Shown here piece after piece: positions 21,231 to 32,912 of a stretch of 64,000 nucleotides of DNA. Position 1 is the stretch's first letter. Every line of letters starts with the position of its first letter. Source of the DNA: Chaenocephalus aceratus (lineage: Eukaryota > Chordata > Actinopteri > Perciformes > Channichthyidae); the NCBI GenBank assembly GCA_023974075.1, contig JAMFTG010000759.1, forward strand, positions 31,691 to 95,690. The letters run 5' to 3'. The notes below the pieces were generated by a model that did no database searches, was not told the DNA's origin, and saw only the letters and a list, made by a program, of their open reading frames with translations. A program made the translations under genes and the position numbers.

Positions 21231-21848
21231 GCGGAACGTCATGTTCAGACTGTGAAACAGCTGCTAAAGAAAGCTAAGGATCCGTATCTGGCTCTGTTGG
21301 CCTATAGAGCTACACCACTTGCTAATGGCTACAGTCCTGCCCAGCTCCTCATGGGCAGGAGACTGCGCACTCCAGTGCCCCAGCATCCCTCTCTACTCAC
21401 CCCAGAGCTTCCAGACAGCACTGTTGTGGTAGCTAAAGAAAGGGAGAGGAGGGTGAAGGACACTGCACATTTCAACAAAAGGCACCGTGTGAGAGATCTA
21501 AGCCAGCTCACACCAGGTCATCCAGTGTGGGTTACAGATACAAAGTCTCAAGGCACAGTGGTTTCGTTGCACTCAGCTCCACGTTCCTACATAGTGGACG
21601 GGCCTTCAGGCACCATCAGGCGGAACAGACACCATCTTGTCCCTTTTCCAGAGACTGTACCACACACACCTCACACTCCAACACCCAGCACACCACCCCA
21701 ACCAGGTGAGCCTACACTGGGTTCTCCAGAACGCCCTGAGTCACCAACACAGACTCCCAAGGGGCACACACCTGTCCGTACAGACACACACGGCCCTACC
21801 ACTAGATATGGCAGAGTGGTGGTAAAACCTCACAGACTGGACTTGTGA
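21231..21848 (+). pseudogene. Gypsy element A Pol: integrase C-terminal part
   Basis: Starts GEAERHVQTVKQLLKKA, supplying the catalytic Glu missing from the earlier piece, followed by the AYRATPLANGYSPAQLLMGR block, a basic DNA-binding C-terminus (RNRHHLVPFPETV) and a Thr/Pro-rich tail. Stop at 21846-21848. No chromodomain is visible, unlike the elements at 50270 and 62457. Confidence 0.8.
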
Positions 21849-21950
21849 ACTGGAGGGGGGGGGGGGGGGGGGGGAAAGACGATGTGAAAAGGGAAGAATG
21901 TTGAATAATTTTGTGTTTTGATGTTTACAGATGTAGCGTATTCATTTCAG
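21849..21950 (+). mobile_element. Polypurine tract and truncated 3' LTR of gypsy element A
   Basis: A 21-base G run (21854-21874) follows pol, then AAAAGGGAAGAA (21887-21898), a plausible polypurine primer, directly before TGTTGAATAATTTTGTG at 21899, a plausible LTR start. The LTR is lost after about 50 bp. It covers the part missing from the 5' LTR piece, so the two cannot be compared for age. Confidence 0.5.
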
Positions 21951-23433
21951 ACGCCTACCCGTGGGGGTCCGTGATCGGCACGGGGTGGGCCCCTGCTGAA
22001 AAGGAAAACCCCCCCGCAAGACTTGAAACGCCCCCTTGATAAATACATTTAATTATAGTGAAACCAGCTGCAATGGATCATGGATCCACCAGGGGAAGCT
22101 GTGAAAAGCTGCCACACTGGAACTCATGTGAAATAAACAGCTGATCTACAGGCAGGCTATCTGATATAGCGGATATTTGTTAAGATCCATGTCACGGATA
22201 GGATCATATTCTGTGCTAAATAAGAGACATGTAATCATTTACTAAACATCACCATGTTTTTATCAGGAAATGCATCCAGGCTCAAACAAACGATTTTCAA
22301 TCATCATCCTCACGATCATTTAATGTATCATGTGTTCGCGAGTTGAAATTAATGCACTAAATTTAATCCACGTGAGTTTTCAACAACAAAAATAATCGCT
22401 TTGTTTTTATATCACATCCGACAGGAGGAAAATGCAGCGGCTCTCACTACCGATCATCCTAATCCCACGGGCAAACAATAATATGTACAGTGTTAATAGT
22501 TTACTGTATTATTAGTGTCTAATATTACTGGGGATTTCGGAATGGTACTGTGCTCCAAATACCACCCCTTTCATGTGAACGCGCACCTAACTAGATAGGA
22601 CACGGCTGGCTTGAGCGATCCACTTGATAACCCGCGTCGTAGTACAGTTTAGCGACAGCGCGTATGTTTTGGATTAGGTTAACCGGCTAACTCAAACATA
22701 TCCAGGTTAGGTTGAACCAGCTTCGTGGTATAGGCCCCTGGCAACAGAACAGTCAGACAACAATCAGACCTTGATTATGAACTTCAGGAAAGGTATGTAC
22801 TCTCTCTGTTTGTATCTATTAGTTGTGTATTTGGTGTAATCTATAGTAATTATCAGCTGATTGCGTGAAGTGGTCATCTTCCAGCTAAAAAAGCATTCAC
22901 ATAGCGGATTCAAAAACTGAAGAAGTCAGTGTGCATCTTGACCCGGTGGCGACAATACCTATTGACGCAGCAACCACTGTAAGTAATATTCTAGTTTAAT
23001 TAGACTTCTCTATTTCATTTATTCTACTCTGTATAATTGTTCTGTAGTTATTGTAGCTAAATCGGCGCTTTTGAGAGATTTTAAATCTCAGATCTGATCA
23101 CGTGAACCTGTTACACAGGGCTCAGTAGGCTATCAAGCGTGCATTAAAATAGGCAGGGCCTCTCAGCTGTCGCCCATCAGCTGTAGAGAGTTAACTAATT
23201 AGAGGGGCGTGGCACCACAGCTGTGTGAACTCAGCAATCAGGCGTCCATTTAGGTAGCTCTTTCCTTGAGTGTCAGCTTCAGCGTCAGACAGCCGCAGAC
23301 TGACAAAGACATTGGAGTCCTGCGGGAGTCACGAGGGTGGCAAAGAGGAGGAAAATCCTACTCTGATTGAGCTAAGTATTGCTGGTGTCTTATTTTTCTT
23401 TTCTTTAGCTTTCTAGCCCCTCATGCTATAATC
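21951..23433. other. Degraded repeats, no gene recognised
   Basis: 22240-22460 is similar in direct orientation to about 61015-61240 (shared CTCAAACAAACGATTTT and ATATCACATCCGAC strings), so both are copies of one dispersed element. A GACCCGGTGGCG string at about 22940 recalls 6498. Pieces such as CACTGTAAGTAAT near 22977 look like splice donors but no exon can be defended. Confidence 0.45.
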
Positions 23434-23566
23434 ATGTGTATTTTCTCCATTCCTGTTCATGTGTCTTCTCGCAATTATCACTGGCCACGTGTATCTCCTA
23501 ATTGCTATAACCGGCCTGCTCTCGTCTATCCCACGTGCTCCACTGAGATCCAACATCTAGTTTCAA

Positions 23567-24780
23567 GCGGCCTGTGGAACTGCCAGTCAGCTGTTCCTAA
23601 GGCTGACTTCATCTCTGGCTACGCCTCCCTGCAGACCCTGGATTTCCTTGCTCTCACTGAGACCTGGATTACTCCATCCAACACATCCACCCCAGCAGCT
23701 CTCTCCACAGCATATGCCTTCTCCCATACACCCAGACCCACTGGCAGAGGAGGTGAGACTGGTCTCCTGCTCTCTCCCAAATGGAGCTTTTCCCTCTTCA
23801 AGCTACCTAACTTCACTCCTTCCACCTTTGAATTCCATGCCGTCACAGTAACCCATCCTATACAATGAACCATTGTTGTTCTCTACCGTCCACCAGGCGC
23901 CTTGGGGACTTCTTGGAGGAATTAGATCCTCTCCTCTCACACATCCCTGAAACTGGCCCTCCCGCTGTACTTCTCCGAGACTTCAACCTCCAGACGGGGA
24001 AGATAGATGAACTAACATCTCTGTTAACCGCCTTTGCTTTCTCACTGTCTCCATCCCCACCAACTCATAAAGCTGGCAATGTCCTTGATCTCATATTCTC
24101 AAGGAACTGTGCTACTTCTAACCTCTCTGTAAACCCGCTCCGATCACTTCTTCATTTCATTCTCTCTACCCCTTTCCAAACATAACAAACTAATCTCTTC
24201 TCATCCTGCACCTGTCCGCCGTAACCTTCGTTCCCTCTCCCCCTCTACCTTTGCCTCATCGGTGCTCTCAGCCCTCCCTTCCTCTGACTCGTTCCAACTC
24301 CTGCCTCCAAACTCTGCTGCAGAAACTCTCCTCTCTACTCTCTCATCCTCTCTGGACTCTCTCTGTCCTCTCACATCTCGGCAGGCTCATCAGTCCCCTC
24401 CTGCTCCCTGGCTAAATGACGCACTGCGTGCTAATAGAACCGTCCTTACGGCAGCAGAGCGGAAACGGTGGAAATCCAAACACTGCGACGACCTCCTAAC
24501 CTATCAGGCTCTCCTCTCCTCTTTCTCTGCTTCGATCTCTCAGGCAAAAAGCACTTTCTTTCAAGATAAGATCCAATCTTCCTATTCCAATCCCAAAAAA
24601 ATATTTTCCATCTTCTCCTCCCTCTTGGACCCCCCCAAAGCCCCTCCCCCCTCCTCACTTCTGTCAAGCGACTTTGTTAACTACTTTGAAAAAAAGGTTG
24701 ATGATATTCGCTCTTCTTTTTCTGACTCACCTTTACTCACCGATGGGACCCGATGGGTCCTCCTTCCACCCGCACACTAA
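23567..24780 (+). pseudogene. L2-group LINE ORF2: endonuclease and linker
   Basis: SGLWNCQSAVPKADFI and FLALTETWITPS (catalytic Glu) open the endonuclease. A TGA at 23866 is followed in frame by VVLYRPPG; a frameshift then leads to LGDFLEELDPLL and VLLRDFNLQTGK, with the conserved Asp and Asn kept although the usual Gly before them is Arg. Another slip near 24140 destroys the Asp-His block. The linker continues in the frame from 24262 (PPAPWLNDALRANRTVLTAA) to the stop at 24780, overlapping the RT frame that opens at 24753. Confidence 0.75.
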
Positions 24781-26357
24781 CCTCCTTTTCCCCTCTCTCG
24801 CCAAGTGAGGTTCTTACCCTCATTACCTCTGCCCACCCTACCACCTGTCCTCTGGACCCTATCCCTTCAAACCTCCTTCAGACTATCGCTCCTGATATTC
24901 TACCGTTTCTCTCCCATTTCATCAACACTTCTCTAACTTCTGGTCACTTTCCAAACAGTCTCAAGGAGGCAAGAGTAAACCCTCTCCTAAAGAAACCCAC
25001 TCTCAACCCGTCTGATGTTATAAACTACAGGCCTGTCTCTCTCCTCCCGTTCCTGTCTAAAACACTTGAACGCGCTGTCTTTAAACAACTCTCCTGTTAT
25101 CTCCATCAGAACAACCTTCTGGATCCGCACCAGTCTGGTTTCAAGGCAGGTCACTCCACAGAAACTGCCCTCATTGCTGTCACTGAGGAACTGCACACTG
25201 CTAAAGCAGCCTCCCTCTTCTCTGTCATCATCCTGTTGGACCTGTCTGCTGCATTCGACACGGTGAACCATCAGATCCTCCTTCGCACTCTCCAAGAACT
25301 TGGAGTTTCAGGCTCTGCACTTTCCCTCCTCACCTCATACCTCAAAGACCGTACCTACAGGGTAACTTGGAGAGGGTCCGAGTCCGACCCTTGTCAATTA
25401 ACTACTGGGGTCCCTCAGGGCTCTGTTCTTGGTCCCCTCCTCTTCTCCCTGTACACAAACTCGCTCGGATCTGTCATTAGCCCGCATGGTTTTTCATACC
25501 ACTGCTACGCTGACGACACCCAATTAATTCTGTCCTTTCCCCGCTCAGAGACCCAGGTCGTCGCACGCATCTCTGCTTGTTTAGCTGACATCTCTCAGTG
25601 GATGTCTGCTCATCATCTCAAGCTCAACCTTGACAAAACTGAACTGCTTTTCCTTCCGGGAAAAGATTGTCCCACTCTTGACCTGACCATCAACATCGGC
25701 ACCTCTGTTGTTTCCCCGACCCAGACTGCAAGGAATCTGGGTGTGATCCTAGATAACAACCTGTCCTTCACTGCAAACATCGCTGCTACAACCCGCTGCT
25801 GCAGATACACGCTTTACAACATCAGGAGGATGCGTCCCCAGCTGACACAGAAAGCCACGCAGGTTCTGGTCCAGGCTTTCGTCACCTCACGCCTAGACTA
25901 CTGCAACTCCCTCCTGGCTGGTCTACCTGCATGTGCCATCCGACCTCTGCAGCTCATCCAGAATGCAGCGGCTCGTCTGGTCTTCAACCTTCCTAAATGT
26001 TCCCACACCACGCCACTCCTCCGCTCCCTCCACTGGCTTCCGGTAACTGCTAGAATTCACTTCAAGACACTGGTACTTGCGTACCATGCTGCAAATGGAT
26101 CCGACCCTTCCTACATCCAGGACATGGTTAAACTGTACACCCCAGCGCGTGCTCTACGCTCTGCATCAGCCAAACAACTCGCTGCACCCTCGCTGCGAGG
26201 GGGACCCAAGTTCCCATCAGCAAAAACACGTGGGTTTGCTATCCTGGCTCCAAAATGGTGGAATGAGCTCCCCATTGACATCAGGACGGCAGAAAGCTTA
26301 CACACCTTCCGGCGCAGACTGAAAACTCATCTCTTTCGACTCCACCTCGAGCGATAG
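24753..26357 (+). pseudogene. L2-group LINE ORF2: reverse transcriptase, uninterrupted
   Basis: 534-codon open frame. Blocks in order: TTCPLDPIPSNLLQT, NYRPVSLLPFLSKTLER, SGFKAGHSTETALIAVTEEL, LDLSAAFDTVNHQILL (Asp), TTGVPQGSVLGPLLFSLY, YHCYADDTQLIL (YADD intact), LKLNLDKTELLFLPG, then RLDYCNSLLAG, NAAARLVFNLP, LHWLPVTARIHFK and a normal C-terminus. The RT half looks functional, but it is cut off from its endonuclease by stops and a frameshift, so the element as a whole is inactive. Confidence 0.85.
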
Positions 26358-26560
26358 AATTACTAACAGAGCACTTATATACTAATAAAGGACTGGCTTA
26401 TCTATAGCCAGTTGAGTAGCACTTGAAATACTTGGCTCTATGAAACCTGATGTACTTATATGATTCTGTTTTCTTCAAGGTTGTGTCTTCCTGGTCGAAT
26501 GTACTTATTGTAAGTCGCTTTGGATAAAAGCGTCAGCTAAATGCAATGTAATGTAATGTA

Positions 26561-26733
26561 ATTCCACACTCGCAAAATACAACATGGATGCCGCTTTGTT
26601 GTTGTAGCGTTATCGTTCCGTGATAAACTAAGACAATGGGAACATCATGTTGGTGAACGTATAAATAGATTAATTGTATTTCGTGACTATAACACGGCAG
26701 TATATAAATAAAGCTGTATTGTATATCAACCCA

Positions 26734-26783
<50 letters not shown>

Positions 26784-26998
26784 ATTCCACACACGCCAAA
26801 TGTATTCTGTTTTGTAGTTCGACAGACATTGTTCTGTGAGAAACGAAAACAATGGTAACATCGTGTTGGTGAACACTTATCAATAGATAATTGTATTTCG
26901 TGACTATAACACGGCAGTATATAAATAAAGCTATATTGTATATCAGTCTATATATATATATATATATATATATACACTGTTATTTCACACATGCTAAA
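26561..26998. repeat. Two-and-a-bit tandem copies of a ~200-220 bp unit ending in (TA)n
   Basis: Copies begin at 26561, 26784 and (fragment) 26982, each starting ATT(C/T)CACAC and sharing TTGTATTTCGTGACTATAAC and ACGGCAGTATATAAATAAAG. Each full unit ends in a (TA)n tract (26737-26779 and 26949-26974). Periods are 223 and 198 bp, the difference lying mainly in the TA tract. Confidence 0.85.
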
Positions 26999-27091
26999 TG
27001 GAGGAATTATTTCTGATTTGAGTTACATTTTTGAAAGAATAAGCCAGTGAAGTAATCAAAGTAATTGTTTTTTCCACATTTGTTTTCACAG

Positions 27092-27290
27092 TGATGAGGA
27101 CGAGTATCAAATGGCTTCTGGATCACAGCCATCAACATCTGCCTCATCCGAGCTACGACGTGCATCAGATCAGCATACAGTTGCCCCAGAGCCATCAATA
27201 TCCAAGCTACGCCGCCGGACTTCTGCACCAGTACTAACTCAGCCTCCCTCTGCATCTTCTGATTCAGTGGACAGACTGTCAGGAGGAAAG
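27092..27290 (+). pseudogene. piggyBac transposase 1, N-terminal exon piece
   Basis: Follows an AG acceptor after TTTTCCACATTTGTTTTCAC. Reads DEDEYQMASGSQPSTSASSE then a Ser/Thr/Pro-rich, Arg-containing linker and a stop at 27290. Acidic then low-complexity sequence is usual upstream of the piggyBac catalytic domain. The first catalytic Asp blocks are missing. Confidence 0.55.
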
Positions 27291-27300
27291 TGAAACGGCT

Positions 27301-27690
27301 AGTGTGTGGCAGACTAAGATTGTTACCGTTCCTGACGCTGTGGTGGAATACAACAGAAGCATGGGCTGCGTGGATGTGTCCGATGCTTTGATTGGGTACT
27401 ACAGCGTTCACCACAAAACCATGAAATGGTACAAGACTTGTTTTTACCATTTTCTGGACACTGCAGTGGGGACAGCTTCCTTCTCCACGAGGAGCTGCAC
27501 AAGATGAGGGGTGACCCCGGCAGGATGAAGCCACACACCCAGAAGTCCTTCAGGGAGCAGCTTGCTGCACACACGAGGGGTGAAGTCCCTGCAGCACCAC
27601 CACCACTCCCCCCATCATCACTCGTATGCATTCCCAAGTATTATGGGGAAGATGCCACCGCGCTCAGGAGGTGCTCACATAGGTGAAGAC
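27301..27690 (+). pseudogene. piggyBac transposase 1, end of catalytic domain and start of Cys-rich tail
   Basis: [20 protein letters not shown], then [20 protein letters not shown] matches the last conserved block of DDE_Tnp_1_7 transposases (the Met-Gly-x-Val-Asp motif holds the final Asp). A frameshift near 27490 leads to HTQKSFREQLAA, a proline-rich linker and PKYYGEDAT, which precedes the Cys-rich zinc domain in the sister copy at 36266; here the cysteines are mostly gone. Between this and the N-terminal piece about two thirds of the transposase is deleted. Confidence 0.7.
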
Positions 27691-28633
27691 CTATCTACTG
27701 CACTAAGTGCCTGGTGCCTCAATTCAAAAACACTAAACACATTCAGGTTGTGGACATTTTTTCTTTTTTGCCAGTGTTTACAACAAAAATGCTTGTGGTG
27801 TTATTTCGGTTTTAGTGTCGTTTTTTTAGTGTTATTTTTCAAATAAATCTGCTCCTGTTAGAGACACATTTATCCTGTTTCCTAATTTTTATTGTGTAAG
27901 TAAACCTTCCTATAAGTGTTAGTCAGATGATAAACATGTAAGGACTGTGGCAAAGTCCACACACAAAAAAAAATTAAATGTTTTATTTTTTTATTTATAA
28001 AAACACTTGTATTTAGATGGAATGATTACCTATAGTGATGATAAAATTATTTTTACAGTATGGTACCTGAAAAAGGTCAAATGGCACTGATGGTATCCAA
28101 ATGTGCCAAAATGTGCCCAAAGGTCAGTCCGCCTGGACTACTTTTTGCTAAACCTCTCTAAAAAGGTCAAATTTAACTTGTTTTGCATCAATCTTGATAC
28201 AGGGTACTTATTATATGTTCTACTTTGGATTCCTAAAGCTTTTAGTCTACCATACCATCATTCAAGGGTGGTTTTCACTATAAGTAATGGGTTTTTTTTA
28301 GGCGGAGGTAAGAATTTACCTTTTTTTACTATGTTCCATCTGAATTTACTCTGACACAGAAACATCTATATTGATTCTGACACTTCTACATCCAACTCAC
28401 AGATGTAACCTTGCTTTGATAAAATAAATTATTCATACAACCCTTTTAGAAGTTAAGTTATAGTCATTTGTTTTGGGCATTTTCGAGCCTGAAACCTGAA
28501 AAACCAACACACTCTCACTCCCTAAGCGTCCAATAGCGACGTTTGGTCAGTGTCCGTGGCGTCCAATTGTGACGCTCCTAGGCTCCTTCAGCGTCATAAA
28601 GGGACGCAAATAGCTTTCAACTGATTGCAATGT

Positions 28634-30100
28634 CCGCCCGGAAATGCTGAAGGCTCTGGGTGTTGAGGGACTGTCATGGTTGACACGTCTCATCAACGTT
28701 GCGTGGAAGTCGGAAACAGTGCCGAAGGAGTGGCAGACCGGGGTGGTGGTTCCCCTTTTTAAAAAGGGGGATCAGAGGGTGTGTGCCAATTACAGAGGCA
28801 TCACACTACTCAGCCTCCCCGGGAAAGTTTACTCCAAGGTACTCGAAAGGAGGGTCAGGCCGATTGTCGAACCTCAGATTGAGGAGGAACAATGCGGATT
28901 CCGTCCTGGTCGTGGAACGACGGATCAGCTTTTTACTCTCGCAAGGATCCTGGAGGGGGCTTGGGAGTACGCTTATCTGGTCTACATGTGTTTTGTAGAC
29001 TTGGAGAAGGCGTATGACCAAGTTCCCAGGGAGTTACTGTGGGAGGTGCTGCGGGAGTATGGGGTGAGGGGGTCTCTACTCAGGGCCATCCAATCTCTGT
29101 ACTCCCAAAGCGAGAGCTGTGTCCGGGTCCTCGGCAGTAAGTCGGACCCATTTCCGGTGAGGGTTGGCCTCCGCCAGGGCTGCACTTTGTCACCAATCCT
29201 GTTTGTAATATACATGGATCGGATTTCGAGGCGTAGTCGTGGGGGAGGAGGTCTGCGGTTCGGTGGACTAAGGATTGCACCACTGCTTTTTGCAGATGAT
29301 GTGGTTCTGATGGCTTCATCGGTCTGCGACCTTCAGCACTCACTGGATCGGTTCGCAACCGAGTGTGAAGCGGCTGGGATGAGGATCAGCACCTCCAAAT
29401 CTGAGGCCATGGTTCTCAGCAGGAAACCGATGGACTGTCCACTCCAAGTAGGGAATGAGTCCTTACCCCAAGTGAAGGAGTTCAAGTATCTCGGGGTCTT
29501 GTTCTCGAGTGAGGGAACAATGGAGCGTGAGATGGGCCGGAGAATCGGAGCAGCGGGAGCGGTACTGCAGTCGCTTTACCGCACCGTTGTGATGAAAAGG
29601 GAGCTGAGCCAGAAGGCAAAGCTCTCTGTCTACCGGGCCATTTTCGTTCCTACCCTCACCTATGGTCATGAAGGATGGGTCATGACCGAAAGAACGAGAT
29701 CGCAGATACAAGCGGCCGAGATGGGTTTCCTCCACCGGGTGGCTGGTGTCTCCCTTAGGGATAAGGTGAGAAGTTCGGTCATCAGGGAGGGACTCAGAGT
29801 TGAGCCGCTCCTCCTTCGCGTCGAAAGAAGCCAGTTGAGGTGGTTCGGGCACCTAGTTAGGATGCCACCTGGGCGCCTCCCTAGGGAGGTGTTCCAGGCA
29901 CGTCCAGCTGGGAAGAGACCAAGGGGTAGACCTAGGACCAGGTGGAGGGATTATATCTCTTCGCTGGCCTGGGAGCGCCTTGGGATCCCCCAGTCAGAGC
30001 TGGTTGATGTCGCCAGGGAAAAAAAGTTTGGGGCTCTCTGCTGGAACTGCTACCCCCGCGACCCGACCACGGATAAGCGGGAGAAGATGGATGGATGGAT
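28634..30100 (+). mobile_element. Rex3 (RTE-clade) LINE, 5'-truncated, RT open
   Basis: Inserted in the left arm of foldback copy 1 with duplication GATTGCAATGT at 28623-28633 and 30101-30111, and a (GATG)n tail at about 30085-30103. The frame from 28644 is open to the tail: VVVPLFKKGDQRVCANYRGI, QCGFRPGRGTTDQLFTL, CFVDLEKAYDQVPRELLWEV (Asp), VGLRQGCTLSPILFVIYMDR, LLFADDVVLMASS (FADD box), SEAMVLSRKPMDC, KEFKYLGVLFSSEG and the RGRPRTRWRDYI C-terminus. The endonuclease is absent (dead-on-arrival truncation), but the RT region has no stop, so the insertion is young. Confidence 0.9.
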
Positions 30101-30486
30101 GATTGCAATGTATTCCCATCTGCGTCGGGATGTGACGCTCATGGAAGCACGGCATTCGTTTATGCCGGCTGCCCTTAAAGGCAATGTGAGCGTCCATTCC
30201 CATTGGATAACGGAGAATTGTACACCCGGAAGTAAGTATTCCTGTTACTGTCGATTGATTTTACAGTGATATCTGCACTACTCATCGACTAAAAAACACC
30301 AGATTATCCTTGTTAATTACACAACATTGATTGGTTTAAATTGTGTGCAATGCTTTTGTATTTTTCCCCTTCGATTCGGAGAAACAAATATTTTTTCTGA
30401 GTAAAGGATGGCAGAAGACACTACACTACCCAGAATCCCCGGCTATCGTTTGGACTACACCATGTGCTCTGTTTGACAAACCCCGT

Positions 30487-32454
30487 TTTTTTCACCATTC
30501 ATTCCGATGGCTGGCGTCTATGTCACATGATCTTCAAATTTCTCCCTGCAGAAAAAGAAAACATGGCCGAAATTCGTTTTATTCTCGGTAGAAAATGCCT
30601 ATTTTAAAGTTAGTTTGGCCATTAAAATGCGTTTTGATGTCATTTGATGCGAGAAATATGAGTTGTTATTTCAGATTATGTGTGCAGTGGATGTACATGA
30701 TCTTTAGTTTGCTAGTTATTATGAAGATTACTTCAGGAAATCGCGACGTTTTCATTATTACCAAGGTGGTTGCTAGGGACGCTGCTATCGATATTATTTC
30801 TGTTATGTTGTGTAACTGTTTAATGGTGTTATATTTATTGCTACCCCCTTCCCCCGTCAATGTATAGTGTTGGTCCACAGCCTAAACATATTAGTTTAAC
30901 AAAATCCGCATCTAAAGATAGCCTACGCTATTTTCCCCTGTGCAATTCCAGTCTCACATCTCACAGCACATCGTCATTAACAAATACCGGAAACAGACCG
31001 AAAACATTTTTAAAAATAATAATAATACTTTATTCCGAGTGTGCTTGCTTTTCTCTTTGAAAGTCATCACATAACGGCATTGTAATACACGGTTTGGCTG
31101 CATTACATATTACATATCTGCCGTAGTTCTGTATTTATAGAGCCCTGATGAGAAGACAAACATGAGGAACTGAAAACGTGACGTGGATCATAAATATATC
31201 AGTCATTAAACAACATCTTACATTTATTTTCACACAATACGTCTCCTTGCAGTATCAACACTAATTCGGCTCACTTTTATATTTGATCCAATTGGTAGAT
31301 GGCTGTATTTACACCATAAAGGTGCACAGCTGATATAAAGGGACACCTGGTGGTTAAAGCATGTTATTGAATGTAATTATTTGTATTATTAGATATTAAT
31401 ACGATCCCTATAAAGTATATTCATTACTCGTTATTCTCTACTAATAGTTAATTAAAGACTGTATGTAATGACTATTTTGCACATCCCTTTCAAGATTTCA
31501 TGATTTTCTAAGGTTTATTGACATATCATATCGGCCTACACAACTGTGGTGTAGTTCTGCACTGAATGAAAAACTTGGGTTGCAGGTTCCTCAATAGTGC
31601 ATTACAAGACATCTATCAATATTTGTGCATACCTCCAGCAATGTTAACTATGTTGAAGCACTTATTTTAACTGATATTATACATAATGTATTATACTCTT
31701 ATAAGATGTATGTAGATATTTCATCTCCGGCCTTGTCAGGTATTGAACAATCAATAAATAAAGAACACAGAATTGTTGAATATAAAACACAGAATTTGTG
31801 TGATTATACTAAATTATTTTCAAATAAACACAACTGCATATTTAACTGTTACACATGCTGATGTAACGCAAATGTTCCAACTTGGGATCAATAAAGTATA
31901 TCTTATCTTAAGCTGATCGATGGCTACTGCCATATTTGCAAAATGTGCCTCTGAACCTTGACAAGTGCATGTTTCAGGCTTATCAATTAATGTAATGTAA
32001 TGTTATCACAGGGGTCACACACATAAGACCAGCTGTTAAATAAAGCTCTTCTGACCTAAGCTGGCATGTGGGTATATATATTAATACTGCCCATAATGGG
32101 CACAAGCAATTTTCACCCATTTATTAATTATATGTTTTAAATGTGAGTGTTTCCTGTCCCCTAAACCTCCAGGGATGTACACAGTTTAATACTGGCAACT
32201 TCTTATTATGGGAAATACGAAAACGTCTTTTAAAACTACAACTCCCAGTAGAGACGTGCCATAGAGAACATGTTGCGAAACAGAATAGCCAGCATGTGTA
32301 GTTCTGGGGACGGGGTGGGGGAGGGGGGACACGGTGGACCCGTTCAAATCCAGTTTTGGACAGTCTGCCGTGGTTCCATCCCATTTCAAGTGCTGTTTGA
32401 GAATCGGCTTAACCCTCGGAGCACACTCTCCAATCACAGAGCTTGAGGACTATC
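30487..32454. other. Spacer of foldback copy 1; no ORF recognised
   Basis: AT-rich. 30990-31150 is similar to 44980-45100 in the spacer of copy 2 (CTTTGAAAGTCATCACAT, GGTTTGGCTGCATTA). 31861-31911 is a short LINE 3' end (CTTGGGATCAATAAAGTAT then TCTTATCTTA) like those at 46803 and 39914. 32270-32455 corresponds to 47080-47210 of copy 2. Confidence 0.6.
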
Positions 32455-32789
32455 ACGGGGTTTGTCAAACAGAGCACATGGTGTAGTCCAAACGATAGCT
32501 GGGGATTATGGGTAGTGTAGTGTCTTCTGCCATCCTTTACTCCTGGGAATGGACGCTCACATTACCTTTAAGGGCAGCCGACATAAACGAATGCCGTGCT
32601 TCCATGAGCGTCAAATCCCGCCGCAGATGGGAATACATTGCAATCAGTTGAAAGCTATTTGCGTCCCTTTATGACGCTGAAGGAGCCTAGGAGCGTCACA
32701 ATTGGACGCCACGGACACTGACCAAACGTCGCTATTGGACGCTTAGGGAGTGAGAGTGTGTTGGAAAAACAGGCTCAGGGCTTAAGAGG

Positions 32790-32912
32790 CTAAGGGCTTC
32801 TTGGCAACTCTGCAGAATCCTATAGGTGACGTCACGGGCCCTATGTCCGAACTCAACGAGAGTTTAATGTCAAATCCTAAGTAATGTCATCCTCCCGTCC
32901 AAAAGGACCTGT
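32790..32912. other. Short unassigned spacer between piggyBac elements 1 and 3
   Basis: Begins with the presumed mutated TTAA target remnant (CTAA) and ends at a true TTAA (32913-32916). Nothing else recognised. Confidence 0.4.

Larger units (their letters stand above)
23434..26560 (+). mobile_element. L2-group LINE with (ATGTA)n tail
   Basis: Plus-strand LINE with endonuclease at 23567-24180, RT to 26357, and a 3' end carrying TAAGTCGCTTTGGATAAAAG, CGTCAGCTAAATG and an (ATGTA)n tail (about 26545-26561). This 3' end is shared by many fish L2 LINEs and SINEs that use them. The 5' boundary is unclear. A truncated minus-strand copy of the same 3' end is at 45562-45735. Confidence 0.85.
28505..32763. 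mobile_element. Foldback (long inverted repeat) transposon, copy 1
   Basis: Outer termini CAACACACTCTCACTCCC and its complement, flanked by the 7-bp duplication GAAAAAC (28498-28504, 32764-32770). Removing it restores the piggyBac 3' end seen in element 2. Left arm 28505-30486 (about 500 bp without the Rex3 LINE); right arm 32455-32763 (about 310 bp, lacking a ~195-bp stretch present on the left). The outer ~210 bp carries at least seven GCGTC/GACGC motifs. Spacer 30487-32454 has no recognised ORF. Shares inner arms and spacer with copy 2. Superfamily unknown. Confidence 0.8.
26999..32789 (+). mobile_element. piggyBac-type element 1, split by a foldback transposon
   Basis: Left end not found, obscured by the tandem repeats. 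Contents: end of an intron (similar to that of element 2), acceptor at 27090-27091, an N-terminal exon piece, the last part of the catalytic domain, a 3' region (27700-28504) highly similar to the reverse complement of 35190-35690, and after the inserted foldback the terminus CAGGCTCAGGGCTTAAGAGG ending at 32789. The flank CTAA (32790-32793) is probably a mutated TTAA. Confidence 0.7.
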
